DNA of 64,000 bases, from the NCBI GenBank assembly GCA_013398175.1, contig VZRZ01000468.1, forward strand, positions 621,616-685,615. Reading direction: 5' to 3'. This document shows, one piece after another, positions 1 to 13,200 of the stretch. Made by a program: the position numbers and the translations under genes. Each line of letters starts with the position of its first letter. The stretch's first letter is position 1. This DNA is from Climacteris rufus (taxonomy: Eukaryota > Chordata > Aves > Passeriformes > Climacteridae). The notes below the pieces were generated by a model, which was given only the letters and a program-made list of their open reading frames with translations, was not told where the DNA came from and did no database searches.

Positions 1-20
1 TTTTTTTTTTTTTTTTTTTT
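1..20. repeat. Poly-T tract at the window edge
   Basis: Twenty consecutive T residues open the window. This could be the A-tail of a minus-strand retrocopy that continues outside the window, or a plain homopolymer. The sequence inside the window does not decide between them. Confidence 0.8.
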
Positions 21-939
21 GGTGTCTTTTGTTTTTGTTGTTAGGAGTACATGGCTGAGAGTCAGGAGACCAGAATATTTAAGATTACAGAGGATGTTTA
101 ATTTGAAAGCTTAAAACGGTCTTGAGTAGAAAGAAATCTCTGTATGCATTACATGCCACCCCATAAGTAAGTGCACCTCACGCTGACAGTGGGTCTGATC
201 CTGCCTGAGTGGGTCAGGATAACTGAATGTTACATTTTTGACTGATCCAAGTAAGGAGTTACAGTGAACAGAAGTGCTGCAGCTTTGTGTCCCTGCTCCG
301 AAAGACTGTCTTCCTTTATTGCTTTATGAAGGTGTGCTCTATCCTTGTGGTTTCATAAAGCTTTTCATTACTGAAATGAATACACGGCAGATAGAGCAAC
401 AAAAAGACAGTGCAGAATAAAAGTGAAGTCATTTTTAGCTTTATTAAACTCAGAAGTAAAGTTTAATTAAAAATCAGCTCCCAGGAAGAGCACTTCCCAA
501 AGCGAGTTCTTCAGGGTGGTGGCTCATGGTTTGTTTTGGAAACCATTTGTTCATTTTTCTTTGTTTTCAAAGTTAAGGAATTTGTCCTTTGCAATTTCTA
601 ATGTTGTATTTTCAGGGGGGAAAAAAGAAGTTACTCTTTTTAAGCAAAGACAAAATAAAGGGACCAGGGAAGTAAATAATACTTTTCCATTGTTGTTACT
701 GGGGTTTGATGTGAGCTGCTGTTAATGGTGTCTCTCTTGATAATATTGAAGTGGGCTCCTTAAAATGCTGGGGTGACATCAGATCAGGAGCTAAATGAAG
801 TGGACTCTGCCACCAAGTGATTTTTAAAAAAAAATCTGGTTTTATCTGTGATTACAGCAAACACAACAGGACCAAAAGGGTGCATTGGATGGTGATGTCT
901 GATGCTGATGACTGCAGTGAGATGTTTGCTGTACATATT
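21..939. other. Intergenic, no recognised feature
   Basis: This is moderately AT-rich unique-looking DNA. The open frames are short (80 aa or less), have no recognisable domain and overlap on both strands. I see nothing that supports a gene, RNA or mobile element. Confidence 0.6.
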
Positions 940-940
940 G

Positions 941-1000
941 GGGATGGGATGGGATGGGATGGGATGGGATGGGATGGGATGGGATGGGATGGGACGGGGA
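941..1000. repeat. GGGAT pentanucleotide microsatellite
   Basis: Ten uninterrupted copies of GGGAT run from 941 to 990, followed by a degenerate GGGAC and GGGGA. The period of 5 leaves all frames open, which explains the Gly-Met-Gly-Trp-Asp and Ser-His-Pro-Ile-Pro peptides predicted here on the two strands; they are not genes. Runs of three Gs every 5 bp on the plus strand also give the tract G-quadruplex potential. Confidence 0.97.
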
Positions 1001-4000
1001 GGCAGCACTGCACTCCTTGTGCACATTGGGGACTGCAGTGTGCCAGGGCAGGGCCAGGTCCATGCCTGCTGGGTAGAGCAGGACAGGATCTGGCCCCAGT
1101 CCCTCTCTGGGGGCTGAAGAGGCTGTCAAGCCCTCATCCTCAGCAGGGTGCTGGATCCTGGGGAAGCACAGTGGCTACTGCATGGAGCTCTTAATCTCAT
1201 AAATCAGTTAATGTACTCAGTTTTAACTATCCAAACGCTCCTGACCTTAGACTTTAAAAATTTTACCTCAACAGGGTCTGACTTAGGTGGGAAATTTATG
1301 GCCAGAACTTGCTTTGCTTGTCCTGCTGAATAGCTGTGCTGGATGATGCATCCCCTGGACAAGTGTGATGGCACTGAGGTAGGATGGGTTGAGCCCACTG
1401 GCCTCAGAAGGGCCAGCTGTGTCAGCAAAGAGGTCAGGATCTGTCTGCTATTGAATTTGTGCCAATTGAGGACCTTCTGGAAGAGTCTGGAGGCTGGCAC
1501 GTTGAGTCCCTTTGGAGACAGCTGAAGTAATCCCCCTGGCAGCCTGCGTGGGGGATGCCAGTCCCTCCTGCACGGCGTGGAAAAGGCGGTGGCACAGTAA
1601 CAGTGAGGCCAGAGCAGGACATATGGCACACACGTGTGCGAGCAAGGGAGGCTGCTGGCGAGCAGTCTGCTGCGGATCACACTCGGAACAGGCTGTTCTC
1701 TGCAGAGAAGAAGGATACTCTGAGAAGTGCTGTGGGGCAGCTGAAACACTCTGGAGGCAATGAGTCAAACGCTCACGATGAATATTTTTTTCTGACGAAA
1801 ACCAGACGTGGATTAGCAGTTGGAGCTGCAAGTCAGAAAGTATAGGTGGTGGGCATGCGGCCGCACACGTACGTGGGCAGGAGAGCAACAGCAAAGAGCT
1901 GCAGGCCTGTGGGGAAGGGAGACACAGGTAAACCAGAAATTTGCTCAGAGAAAATGTCCTGCAGCTGCCACGACCAAAATTATCCAGCAAGGATGCCTGA
2001 GACTTCCACATGGAAGACGCCTGATTCTCCAAGGCGCCGGCCGCACTCTACGCGGTGTTTGCTCAGCACTCCTGAAAAGAAGGCTGCTTCTCTCTATGTG
2101 TTTAAATGGGAATATAGGGTGTTGAAAGACTGGATTCAGTTTTCCACTTGCTCAGGGAAGTTGAGGCTGTTTCAGACATGCAGCAGGCTCTGCAGAAGGA
2201 CTCCCCACTGGTGAGAGCTGCACAGAAGCCCTCCTGTAAATCCTCTGCACTCTGAGACTGGAACCCTCGGCATCCACAGGCTGTAACTCCAACCAGCATG
2301 AAACTGTGCAAAAAAGGTGGCTTATGATCTGAAATGTGCCCATAGCCCACACAACATTTGACAGCATCAGTTTGGTGTTTGTGGTGCAGCACAGACTGGT
2401 TCTTCTGCAAACACTGCCTTCCCTCTTGGGTATCCACGTGTCCTCAGCCATAAGGACAACTTCTTTATCAGCTTTTTTTTTTCCCTAAACACTATTTGAG
2501 GTTGAGGTTTTATTAATAACTTTTAAGTGTCTATTTTGCAAACCTTCCTTGTGCTGCACACTTTCCTAATTTATTGTAATTTCCCGTCTGGTGGAGTGCA
2601 CTTACTTCCTTTGTGTAATATATCAGCTGCAGGGCTGGAAATTGGGCAGCTATGAACTGAACTGAAAAGAGCAGACTTTGTTGAGGCCAAATGCGGTCAG
2701 GCATCACTGCCACTGGGAGCAGAATTTGACCTGATAATCTAATCTCATACGAGAGACTATCTCCAGAAAAGTATTGTTACCAAGAGCAAATGACCTCTGT
2801 TAATGAAGCTGGAGCAATTAGTCCTATTTTAAGCTGTCATGAAAATGTTAACTGCTAAACAACAGTTAGTGCTGTATAGTTCAAATAATGAGTGTTTTGT
2901 TTGCTGGTGTGTGTTAGGTGATGTGTTGGGAAATAATTATCCTTTGACTAGCAGCCAGCTAATCAGAAAGGAGAAGTCATGTTCTGTTTGAAGGATTATA
3001 CCTAAAAATAGTTCTGTTACCACCACATCAACGAGCGAAATGAAGCAAATTCATGGCAAAATGAAGCAACTACACACCTTCCTAACGTTTCACATTTTGT
3101 CCTAAAAACTCATTGTTCAGCTGGGACTTTCTGTTTGATTGTGTCAAGAGCACTAATATGATCTCCTGCAATAGCACTAAGCACACTCTCCCTGAGGAGC
3201 ATTACCCTATGCACCACTGACTCGCTTTCAGACCCTGCCAAATTCCTAGACGCCCCAGGAGGAAGTATGGATTCTTTTTCTTTATATAAACAATCACATA
3301 TAATGTAAGATCAACAGTATTTGTCATAATTGTGTTGCAGAAGAAATTGATCTGCTTTTCCTTTGAGATGTTTGTACCCTTGCCCATCTGTGAGGAGCAG
3401 CCGTCCATGGTAACAGCAGGTGATTTATCCCCCGCAATTCAGTAACTTCAGGCTGTCTAACTCTGCTGGAAAAAGTGACCACGATGGGAAAAGGATAAAA
3501 AAGGTGATGCTGGTGAGCAAACTCAGGATTGTCATTGCAAAAAGAAAAACTGAGGCATCCTTGGCCATGCTGTAGGTGTTGCATTTTACTGTTAAAGTGT
3601 AATTGGCTTGGATAGGGATACACCAGGTAGAGGCACTATGGAAACACAGGTTAAGAAGTGTGAGAGGTAAGACACTCCCTATAGGACCATGCTGTCAAGG
3701 GACTGGCAGCTGAAACATGCCTGAAACATTCCTAGGAGTTGTTCTTACTCTGTCTGGGTAACAGCAGCAGCCTAAAGCACACCTGAGCAGCCTAAAGCAG
3801 ATGCAAAGCTGTGGACACATGTGACTCCCTCAGCATCTCCCCCTGCCCTCCAAGTGGCTCCAGCTGACTCTTGTTGGGGCTGGAGCCATCCCCATGCCCG
3901 GATCCATCCTCCTTTTGCGTGGTGCCAAACGGGAGGTGCCCGAGGCCCTCGGGGGTGGCAGGGCTGCAGGGCTGTGCCAGCCTCTGCACTGCCTGACTCA

Positions 4001-5269
4001 CCCTCCGTCCTGCAAACCAGCGCCAGAATCGGGCCTGCCGTGCTGGAAATTGGGCTTCTTATGTAAACTGCCCATCAGCTTCCTGGTTCACCAAAACTGG
4101 CAGCTTGGTAAGCACATTTGCTTCACAAGCCAGCTTTTTTTCTTCTATGCCTCACTCACCTTCCAGGTTTTTCATGGTCATGTTTGCCTGCTTGGCCTTA
4201 GCACCCAGCAGCACAAGTTTTTTGTCTGTGCCCTGGCGGCAGTTTGCATCCAGACATGAACAGTACCAGCTGCTGGGCAGTGTCTGGGTTTGGTCGTACC
4301 CATTCCTTTCAGGATTGATGCTCAAAGTTATTAATAGTGGCTGCACCAGAGTGCAAGATTCCCAGACATATAGGAAATGAGTCCTGACCTCCAGGTTCAC
4401 AACCTAAAAGAGAAAACAGAAGCTTACCCAGACTTTTGCCATTGCCATGATTAGCAGAGCATCTCAGATGTAATGGTGTACCTTTCCCATCTGATCCTGT
4501 GTAATGCACCGAATCCTGTTGTCCTTAATGAGATTAAATGAGGATTTTCTACTAGTTTGTTGCTTTAGCCATTAGCCACTGTTGTGTGTCTCCAGGCACT
4601 GATGTACCTTTGCAAGCCTGGCCCGGTGTCTCTCTCAAAGCCATGATATTTGGCTTCTTCCTAACAAAATTATTTTGATAATTGGTCTTAAGCTCATTGG
4701 CACAACACTTTGAAAGACAGATCTAAGTGTGTACACCAAAGAGGTAACCAGAGACACTAAAGAGCTCAAAATCTCAGCAGCTGCTAGGTGTATAAATAGG
4801 TGCAAGTTATCTTGCAGGACCAGGCGAGTGCTGCAGCCCCCTCAAAGGCTGTAAGCTGCTCTCCCTCAGAGGGGGATTGCAGAGTTCCCTGCCACTCTAA
4901 GGAACAATTCCAGAGACAGCACAATAGCTCGTGACTATTTTTTCCAGGTGGTAAAATTTGAATGGTGCTTTGTGGCCAAAATTTAGAGACCTCTTGCTAA
5001 GAAGAAGGAATTGAGACAAGCCCCTGGCAGGATTTCCTAGTGGGGAAGCAAAAACAGAGTTCGGGGTTAAAGTTTCCCTGGGCGGATGGAGAGCCCTGTG
5101 GTCACTGGTCCAGTGAGGGCTACAGATACCAGGGCACACCCTGTGCAAGCCGTGGTGATGGACAAGTGCCACCCACCCCAGCCACCCCGGGGACAGCTCA
5201 CGGTGCCCCCACTCACCTCCCTTTGCTCCCTTTCGGGTCTATGTGTGCCCCTCTCACCTGGCCAGGGAG
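1001..5269. other. Intergenic, no gene supported
   Basis: This is mixed-composition unique-looking DNA. A 14-bp direct repeat (3766-3779 and 3786-3799, period 20) is the only local repetition I noticed. The stretch at about 2,740-3,140 is AT-rich with many TAAT-type homeodomain cores and few CpGs, which is the look of a possible conserved non-coding element but not proof of one. None of the open frames has a recognisable protein family or splice structure. Confidence 0.55.
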
Positions 5270-5870
5270 GGGATGTCCCGGGACACAAAGGTGAGTGCCA
5301 GCCCGAGTGCCCCCGGGGCTCGCCACCCCCCGGTTGTGCTGTGGAGGGAGGAGCGCTTCCTCTTGGACTGGAGCAGGTGAACTGGGAGATGTCCTACCAA
5401 GTTCCTATTGTTTCACAGCTCCCCGCTCGCAGAGCGCGCCTTCAGCGAGGGGTGTTTTGTTTGTCTGTTCTTCCCCTAAATGCTCGCTTGGGAGCCGTCA
5501 AATAAAATCTCAATTAGCTCGCTTAGGACACGAAGGGCAGAGTGGGACGCGTTCCCTGGCAGGCAGCGTTCCCTGGCAGGCAGCGTTCCCTGGCAGGCAG
5601 CATTCCCTGGCAGGCAGCATTCCCTGGCAGGCAGCGTTCCCTGGCAGGCAGCGTTCCCGGCTGTGCTCCGGCGGCGGAGGGCAGGGGGAGGCAGCAGGGG
5701 CCGGGCGGGACCTGTTGCTCGCACACAGCCCCGACCGAAGCATCGCTGGTGCCCCGGCAGGTTCCCACCATCGGACCAGGACAGCCACGCCGCCCGTGCA
5801 TCCAGGCCGGATCTGGCACAGGAACACCTGATCTGCTGGCAAAACAGCTTGTGTCAAATACTCGGGCTTT
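5270..5870. promoter_or_regulatory. Orphan CpG-dense island
   Basis: For about 600 bp the DNA is GC-rich and dense in CpG (for example 5309-5330, 5418-5440, 5660-5680, 5730-5800), while the flanks on both sides are CpG-poor. It surrounds the 17-bp minisatellite at 5551-5660. No recognisable protein starts here. In birds an isolated unmethylated island of this size often marks a promoter or enhancer, so an unannotated non-coding transcript is possible. An alternative is a GC-biased repeat-driven patch without promoter activity. Boundaries are by eye. Confidence 0.5.
5551..5660. repeat. 17-bp minisatellite, about 6.5 copies
   Basis: The unit GTTCCCTGGCAGGCAGC occurs head to tail at 5551, 5568, 5585, 5602, 5619 and 5636, with a partial seventh copy starting at 5653. 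Copies 4 and 5 start with A instead of G, and the rest are identical. A 17-bp period rotates through all three frames and contains no stop, so five or more overlapping open frames appear here on both strands. These are artefacts of the repeat. Confidence 0.97.
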
Positions 5871-8800
5871 TTGGAGCTTTTATCTAATACACAGCACAAG
5901 GCAGCTGCTGCTGCAGTAATTGCCAGTAACAACAGGTGTTGTAGCAGTGCTCTAAACCACCTTGAGAACATCCCCGGGAGAGGTTTAGTTGCTGTTTCAC
6001 TGCCAGGTAGCTACCAGCTATCTGGCAACGGGGTGGATGCGTGTCTGTGGTTTTCAGCAGCGGCACCTCCAAGCCAGGGGCTGGTGCTTGCACCCTCTCC
6101 TCCCCAGCCCTCAGCTCCTGTTGCATGTCCTCCTTCCCAGCCTGGCTCTGCTGCCTGTGCTCCTGTGTGGGCACTGACCTCCTCTGGCTGAAACCCAGCC
6201 CTTTCAGACAAGGTTTGTTTCAGCTGACCCAGCAGGTTGCACAAACATGGGTAACAATTGGCATGAGTGGCATAGGAAGATGCAGAGTGATGGGTGAGGG
6301 ATCATGTTTTGGTAGCAGTCCTGATTTGGATTCACACTGTGATCATAAATCTCATATCCAGTGGTGATGCTGCAGAGGCTGAGACCCAGAGCAGCCCTCT
6401 CTGCCCCGTTGTTTTGCTTGACCTGTGTTGGAAAAAGAGGACTCACCACCCAAACCTTCCCTCTCTTTCAGAGGCTGCTCTGAATATTCTATTCAGAAGC
6501 TTAGTGACTAAGCTTTTAAGCTGCTCATTGCATATGAAAAGTCAAAATAAATCTAGTTTTGTACAAATACTGGTGCAACAGAAAAAAACCCCGTGATTAA
6601 AGTCTGATTATCTGCAAGACCACAGCATGGGGCATGGGACAAACTCCTCAACTTTTGTCAGAGATCAGGACCAGGGCAGCAACTCAGGTGCATGACAGCA
6701 CTAAACTGTCCCCAAATGCAAGAGGGTGACATGGCCATAAGCCAGGGGCAGTGGAAAAATAATTCCCTTGGAAGAGCAGCTCTGTTTGCCCAGAGTGTAT
6801 GTATGGATCCCAAATGATGGGCACCACTGAGCTGTGAGGGACTTGAGAGCAATCCCCATCATGTGTGTTTCCTGGTGGATGACGTTTAACTGCTTTTATT
6901 CCTGCACACTTCACTTATGTGGGAGCAAGGAATGTGGTGATAAAAAGGCTGGAATGATTTCAGTGCTGGATAGTTTCCATTAATATATTTTTCGTTATGT
7001 AACGCTGCCATCACAGCACAAAATCCAGTAAGGTGCCTTTTGGGAAGGTGGAACTTTTCTATGGAGCTGTAAGAAAGTGGGGTCGTAGGCTGGGCTTTGA
7101 TCAGGCAATTTTGAACTGCACCGGATGTGTTTGGGCTGTGGCATGGTATGAATTTCTTTGCCTTCACGTTACAAGGCACCTCATAAATTAAATGGCTGAT
7201 GTTGTCAAATGCATGCCATTAGCACTCCAAGAAGATAATCCTTCCCGTGGCCTCATCGGAGTCTATCTCAGGGCCTGTCTCCAGATAATGGCCTGGAAGA
7301 AGAACAATGGTGCTCCCAGCTCCCAGGGGCCTCCACTCTTTGGTTCTGTGCTTCAGAGAAGAAAAATTATCATTATCTGCATGGCTCATGCTCCCTCTGA
7401 AATGCAGTTATTTTTTACTCATACACTCCCAAGTACTTTTTACATTATATCAGCGAGAAACTTGAAACCCCCTTTGAGAAGAGAAAGATTTCCTGCAGCC
7501 CTACTACTAAAGAAAATGGATAGATCAAGTAGTAAAGTTCAATGACTTACTTAGCATTAAATAAGAAAGAGAATAATGAATTGGATTTTGTGTGCCTGGT
7601 TTTCCTCTGCAGGGAACAGTCAGGCTAATGGATTTTCATTGCCTTGTGCTTCTGTTCATCAGCCTAGGTGAGTTCAAAACACTCTTGCCTTTTTGTGTTC
7701 TCCTTTCCCTGCTTACTAGTGACAACTTCAAGTATTTGGAGATTAGCAAGGATATAGGTTTGCTGCCATCAACACCATCTTGACTGGTAAGGAAAACACA
7801 GGGTTAATCCCCTGCACCCAGTGATGACTTTTGGCTGGGTGGACATCTGCCTTTTATGCCTGGTGGCTGCAAGTAGGCAATTGCTTACCTAGGGTGGACA
7901 CTAGTTTCCTACTATTATGAGTTCAGGATTTAACATCCTTCAAAAAAGACATTATTTCCCCACTGGGTTCACCAAAAACTTGCTGGGTCTCCAACCCCCC
8001 CCTCTTTGTTTACAGGCTTTGCCAAACATGCCGTAGGGCTTTTATTGGGGAAGGAAGGGAGGTGGCGGAGGAGGAAACTATTACAAAGCTATTTAACATA
8101 AACAACTTTCCCCTGTAAACTCCAAACACAGCTTGGCAAGAGAGAGGTTAAACCTTGGGGGTGGATGGGGGGAATCATTAGGGCAAAGCTGTAAATGGCA
8201 AACTGGAAAGCCCAGGGAGAGACATGAGGGAGAGATGAGCTGATCCTAAATGGGGTGGACTCCCTGGCTTGCTGGAAGCCCTCTGCTGCTCTGACTTCAG
8301 GGTTTGGACCTGGTTCCTCCCTGAAGGCATGCCAAAGCTGGGGGGTGCTCAGACAGAAATCCTGCAGAACTGATTGGGAGTCATATTTCAAAGGTTAACC
8401 TGAAATGTTTCTACAGAGCCAGAAATTGCTACTGCTCCTTCCTGCCCCAAACCTTTGCTGGGTCTGCCAGCACTGCCCAGAGCCAGGGAGCTGCTCTCTG
8501 CCCACTTGGAGCAGGATTTCCGTTTTCCTACCAGCCTTGGTGCCTCAGGCTTTCTGCTTTTTGTCTGAGTGGGAAATGCACAATGAGAAACTGTTTAAAC
8601 AACTTATGGTACAAGGAAACTTCTGGAGTATAGTACAACGTTCTAATTTATTTCTAAGGAAATGATGCACCCTCCAAAAGCACTCCACTCAAGCACTGCA
8701 ATTGAAGATTGCAGGATAAATGCTGGCCATCCTCAGTGCTGCCTGCAGCCCTCACCTAGGCTGGTACCTAGGCACAGTTGAATGCCTGAGGTTCAGGGAA

Positions 8801-10262
8801 GGTCTGGCTGTTAGAGCTGTTCTGACTGTTGGTTTGCTTGTGTGGGTAATTCTGGTCATCCTGGTGCTGGGGAAGGAAAGCCCAGGAGCCACAAAAGCCA
8901 GGCAGGAATTCTCTTGTTCTATTTCCAGCCCTGCTTTTGAGACACAAAGGGCTTCAGATCAGATGCATTTCTGAACCTTATCTGTGTGAATATTTCACTG
9001 CTTATCCAAGCAGAACAAAAACCTTCAAACCTTCTGAGGTCTATCCATCAAGAGCCTTATCTCCCCATGTCACCGTTCGGCTCCTGGCTGCTGCTGCTTG
9101 GAGCCTCCCACCACCAGCTTCCCATCTCCCCTCTCTGTGCTGCTCCACAGCATTTTCCACAGCCACGTCCTTGCCTCCCTGCTGCTTCAGTGATGGCCTC
9201 ATCACTGCATGCAGGAGCAGCAGGCCTGTGCTGCTGCAGGCTCTGCAGCCAGCCAGCACCCTGATGGGCTGCATCTGTACACGTAGAGTCTGGGGTATGG
9301 CCAGAGCCACAGCCAGAGCAGAGCACACTGACTCTGCCTGGCCCCAAGAATGGAGCACATTTGTCTTTTTTTATGGGATGTTAATGAAGCTTGGATAAAG
9401 GAATGCTGTCTCCTCCATCTCAGGTTCCAAGACTGAAATACCCAAGGAGAGTAGTTCTGATCCTCTCCCACCTGGATGCTGCTGGTTCCCTCTGGCAAAG
9501 GCACCACTGCTGCAGGGCTGCTTAGAGATCTCAGGCAGCACCCCCAAACCCCCAGGCAGGCTCTACCCTTGGTAGCTGAGCATGGTATCTGAGCCACTGG
9601 GAAGCACCAGGAGCATGGCAAGGACACAGGAGAGGCACCAGCATCATCAGCCACGTGGAAATTTCTGGCCAGTAAAAGAGCTGCATAGTCAGACTTAATG
9701 CCCAATTTATACCCTGTGTTATTCAGCCGTGTCAGAAGAGTCTCTGCAGTGCCTTGTGCTTGGTCTCGGGGCCACAGAACATTTCTTGCTTTGAAGCTGA
9801 GCTGGCAGAAGGAGCTGTCTGCAGTCCTGCCGTCCTGTCACAGCCATGGCCAAAAACAACAGGGTGAAGGCTGTGGAAAGAGCCACTCATCCACAGTGTG
9901 ACTGATTGAAAGTGGGGGCCTGGCTGGCTCAGGGCTTGAGAACAGCTTTTACAGAGGTCAGAGGTTGAATTGCTGTGCAGCACGGTGGGGATCAGAGATC
10001 TCTGCTGCATGGTGCTGCCTGCTCTCAGACCAGGTCTAGGCAAGCTTCAGCACCGGGGCTGCCTTTTCCACTGGGAACCATTTTCCTACGGTCCTTTGCA
10101 CAGGTGACTGATGTGTGGGCTCTTATTGCTCTCCTCCCTACGGTTTTAACTTTTTTCTCTGGTTTGATTGTCAGAGGGGTAAAGCTAATTCCCATCTCAT
10201 ATATAACAATGAATTTGTCTCAATAACAAGAGGATACTTTTTATACTGTGGTGTATGATGAG

Positions 10263-10272
10263 CTATTTATAG
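10263..10272. promoter_or_regulatory. Perfect MEF2-type site
   Basis: CTATTTATAG matches the MEF2 consensus YTA(A/T)4TAR exactly. It sits in an AT-rich, CpG-poor block (10,190-10,400) of enhancer-like appearance. A 10-bp match can occur by chance in AT-rich DNA, so function is only an inference. Confidence 0.25.
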
Positions 10273-13200
10273 ATATCATATCACTTCTGGATCATAGTCA
10301 GAGTTTAAAATAAAGTTTTAACTTTCCAGTGTTGACAGATATGATAAATACATTTTTGTTTCAATAAAACCTAATTTCAGCAACGTTTTGCAAAAATCAT
10401 TAGAAGCTAAGGATTATTTCCCTGATTTTCTTGCTTTGTTTGTCTTCATGTTCCAGTGTTTAGTTTAATGTTACATTCCATTATAGAAAAAGAAATTGTG
10501 TCTGTAGTAATTTGTTCTCCAAGGCCTCTGCTTAAGGGATGGAAGGATTTTTGTGAGAAGAATGGTGGAGAGACGTGTCAGCTCATGTCACAGAGGCCTT
10601 GGGGCAGTGGCAGCACCTCTCTGAGGTAGAACCAGCCCTCAGGGCACTGCTGCAAGGCCCATTGGCAATTTCATGGTGATTGAGCAAACCGTGGTATTTA
10701 AGGTGACCCCACAAGACAGGAGCACAGTGGGACAGGTTTCATGCCTGGAAGGTGAGTTTAAATACAAGTCCTCCACCTACAGGAGGGTTGCATTCCTGTT
10801 GCCTGACCTCACCATCCATTGATGAGCTGAGTGCCTTCAAAATATTCCTGGACCCTCTCCAGTTTTCCTGCTTTCCCATGTAAACAGCTTTGAGGAAGAT
10901 CTCTTTTTTCTGCAATCAATCATTTTCATTCTGCAGTAAATAGCTCTTCCATCAGCTACCATTGTATTGTAGATGTAAATGCAGCACAACAGAGCCCTAC
11001 CGTGTTGTGAGGTGAGTGGGTCAGATACTGTGCTGGAACAACAAAAACACGAGGAACGTTGAGCAGGAAAAACAGCTTGTTTTTAAAGTGTTTTAGAGCT
11101 GCTGTCTGTCTTCTGAGCCCTGCAGTTTACAGCCCATACTTCTCACGCCGCCTCCCCGTTAGACAGACAAACGAGAGATGAAGCTATTTGGAGAGCAAGT
11201 TTGTGTGCTGCAGACATGAAAACACTGACATTTGTATCTATATGGACTGGGCTTCATCTGCCAGGGTCTCCCAGAAGCTGAAAATGTCCAAGAAAGGGGC
11301 AGGCAGAAGGGGAGGGAAGTCTTCTTCTGGTGGGCTGCCGTGTCACTGAGGCTGCTTTCACGGTGATACCTACAGGACGTCACCGATGCAGCCAGCTGTG
11401 ATAATCCTTTCAGTGGGAACAGGTGCTGGGGGATAATCCTACTGTTTTCCTTGGTTCTGGTTCTCTTCAGTCACTAAGACTGAGCAAACAGGATTATCAC
11501 AGCAGTGACTCAGGAGGTGAAGTTACTGGTGCTGTGGACATTTGTTTCCGAGGCAGGCGCTGGCTTTGCAGAGCAGCCTGCCCTGGTGAGGGCAGTGGGA
11601 GGGGAGGAGGGTTTGGCTGGCTGCTCCCTTGGTCCTCACTCAGACCTGCCCCTCGGGGATGAGGGATGAATCCTGGATGCAAAGCCCATGCTCCCTACAG
11701 CTCTTCTGGAAAGATGCCTTCCCCAGCATCCCAGATGCAGGTAGGATGGAGGCTGCCCAGCTGTGCATTGTCCCAAAACCTGGGCTGGGCCAAGGCACTG
11801 GTAGAGGAGATGGGGGAGGACAAGGGATGACAGCTCTGCCTGGGCTGCCAGATTTTTTCTGGATGGGAAGGTTTGAGGCACTACAGACACCCTGGGGGTT
11901 CACAGTGAGCCAGCCTGTCCTGACTGTGAAACTCCAGAGCAAGTCTGTCCCTGTATCAGTGTGGGCTCATGCCTCCAGCACGCTTTAGTGTATTAGGTTT
12001 TGCTTTACATCCCTGGAGTTCTGCATTCATCTATTCCCTCTCAGCCCACTCCACTGCTCTGAGACCAGCCTGCACCCTGGTGACTCTCCTTGCCACACAA
12101 AGCCAATGCCTCTCTGATCCTATTTTACCACTTTTTGCTTTGCTGATAACAACCCCTGACCCCCCCTGCGCGATTCCCTTCTCCTTCAGTGAAGGAAGAG
12201 CATGTGAGGTTCTTGGAATCAACCTCCACACAGGCTGTGCACGGGCGCCTGCTCCCCATTACTGGTTTGCTTCAGAACCTCCCTGACACTTTATTTCAGT
12301 AACAGCAAAGCAATTGATCTTGGCTTCACAGTTTTGTGGCAATCTGGGCCCAAAGCTGTTTTACAAAATAAACATATGTGTACAGCATTTATACTGAACT
12401 GCAGGAATAGGAACTGGGGACATGTAGCTCAGGAAGGGTTGTTGAAGCTCCAGCTTGTCGTCGTGCTGATAAGCCAGTTTCCAAGAAATCGCCCAGCCCT
12501 TAAATTCTAGAAGCTCTCTCTTCCCAGGTCAACAACCTTTTATGGACTGAATCCTGGTATCACTCTATGAGCAAACATGAGCCAAGCAGGATCTTCTGCA
12601 AATGGTACAAAAAAAGAGAACCTGTGTTGCTAAGAAGGGGTCCAGGCACTGTCTGGCTTAGGAAACTAAAACACACAAAGAGAAGAACTCTGGTGACTCT
12701 GCTAGTTTGGGGAAGCACAAGAAACTGTGCTTCAACTTCATTCTTCTTTGGTCAAGTCTCCTCCTTGCCTGAGAGGAGATGAAGGTGGTGTTAGCTGAGC
12801 TGTGCCAGCACTGGGCTGCAGTGCTGCAAGACTGGAGCTCCCTCCAAGGTCTCCCCTCTGCGTGGGGAGCACTCCATCAGCACTGCACCCAGGCTGCTCC
12901 AGCACCAGCTCCCCTGCAGCTCCACACCCTGCTTTTAACCAGCCTTAACTTCAGACATGAACAGAGGCTCTCAGGAGAGCAGATTTGCCAAGGCATTGCT
13001 CAGCTCCGTTAGCAAACATGTTCAGTGTGGCTCTGGTGAGAGCACAGGCAGGGCTGATTAGACACAGTTGTTTGGCTCCCTCATTTCACCAGACTATTTT
13101 AAAATATCTTATGCAGGTGCAGGAGTTGACACAACAGAGCATGAACCATGTTAGAGTCTGTCCAGCTTGTGTGCAAACACCACAAGTCCCTTTTTCAAAT

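Noticed and set aside
784..1194. Ser-His-Pro-Ile-Pro and Gly-Trp-Asp-Gly-Met repeat proteins
   Set aside because: They are translations of the GGGAT microsatellite on the two strands; the period of 5 explains the repeat peptide.
5476..5971. Overlapping repeat-containing proteins on both strands with Pro-Gly-Arg-Gln or Leu-Pro-Gly-Asn repeats
   Set aside because: They are translations of the 17-bp minisatellite, whose period is not a multiple of three and which has no stops, so every frame is open.
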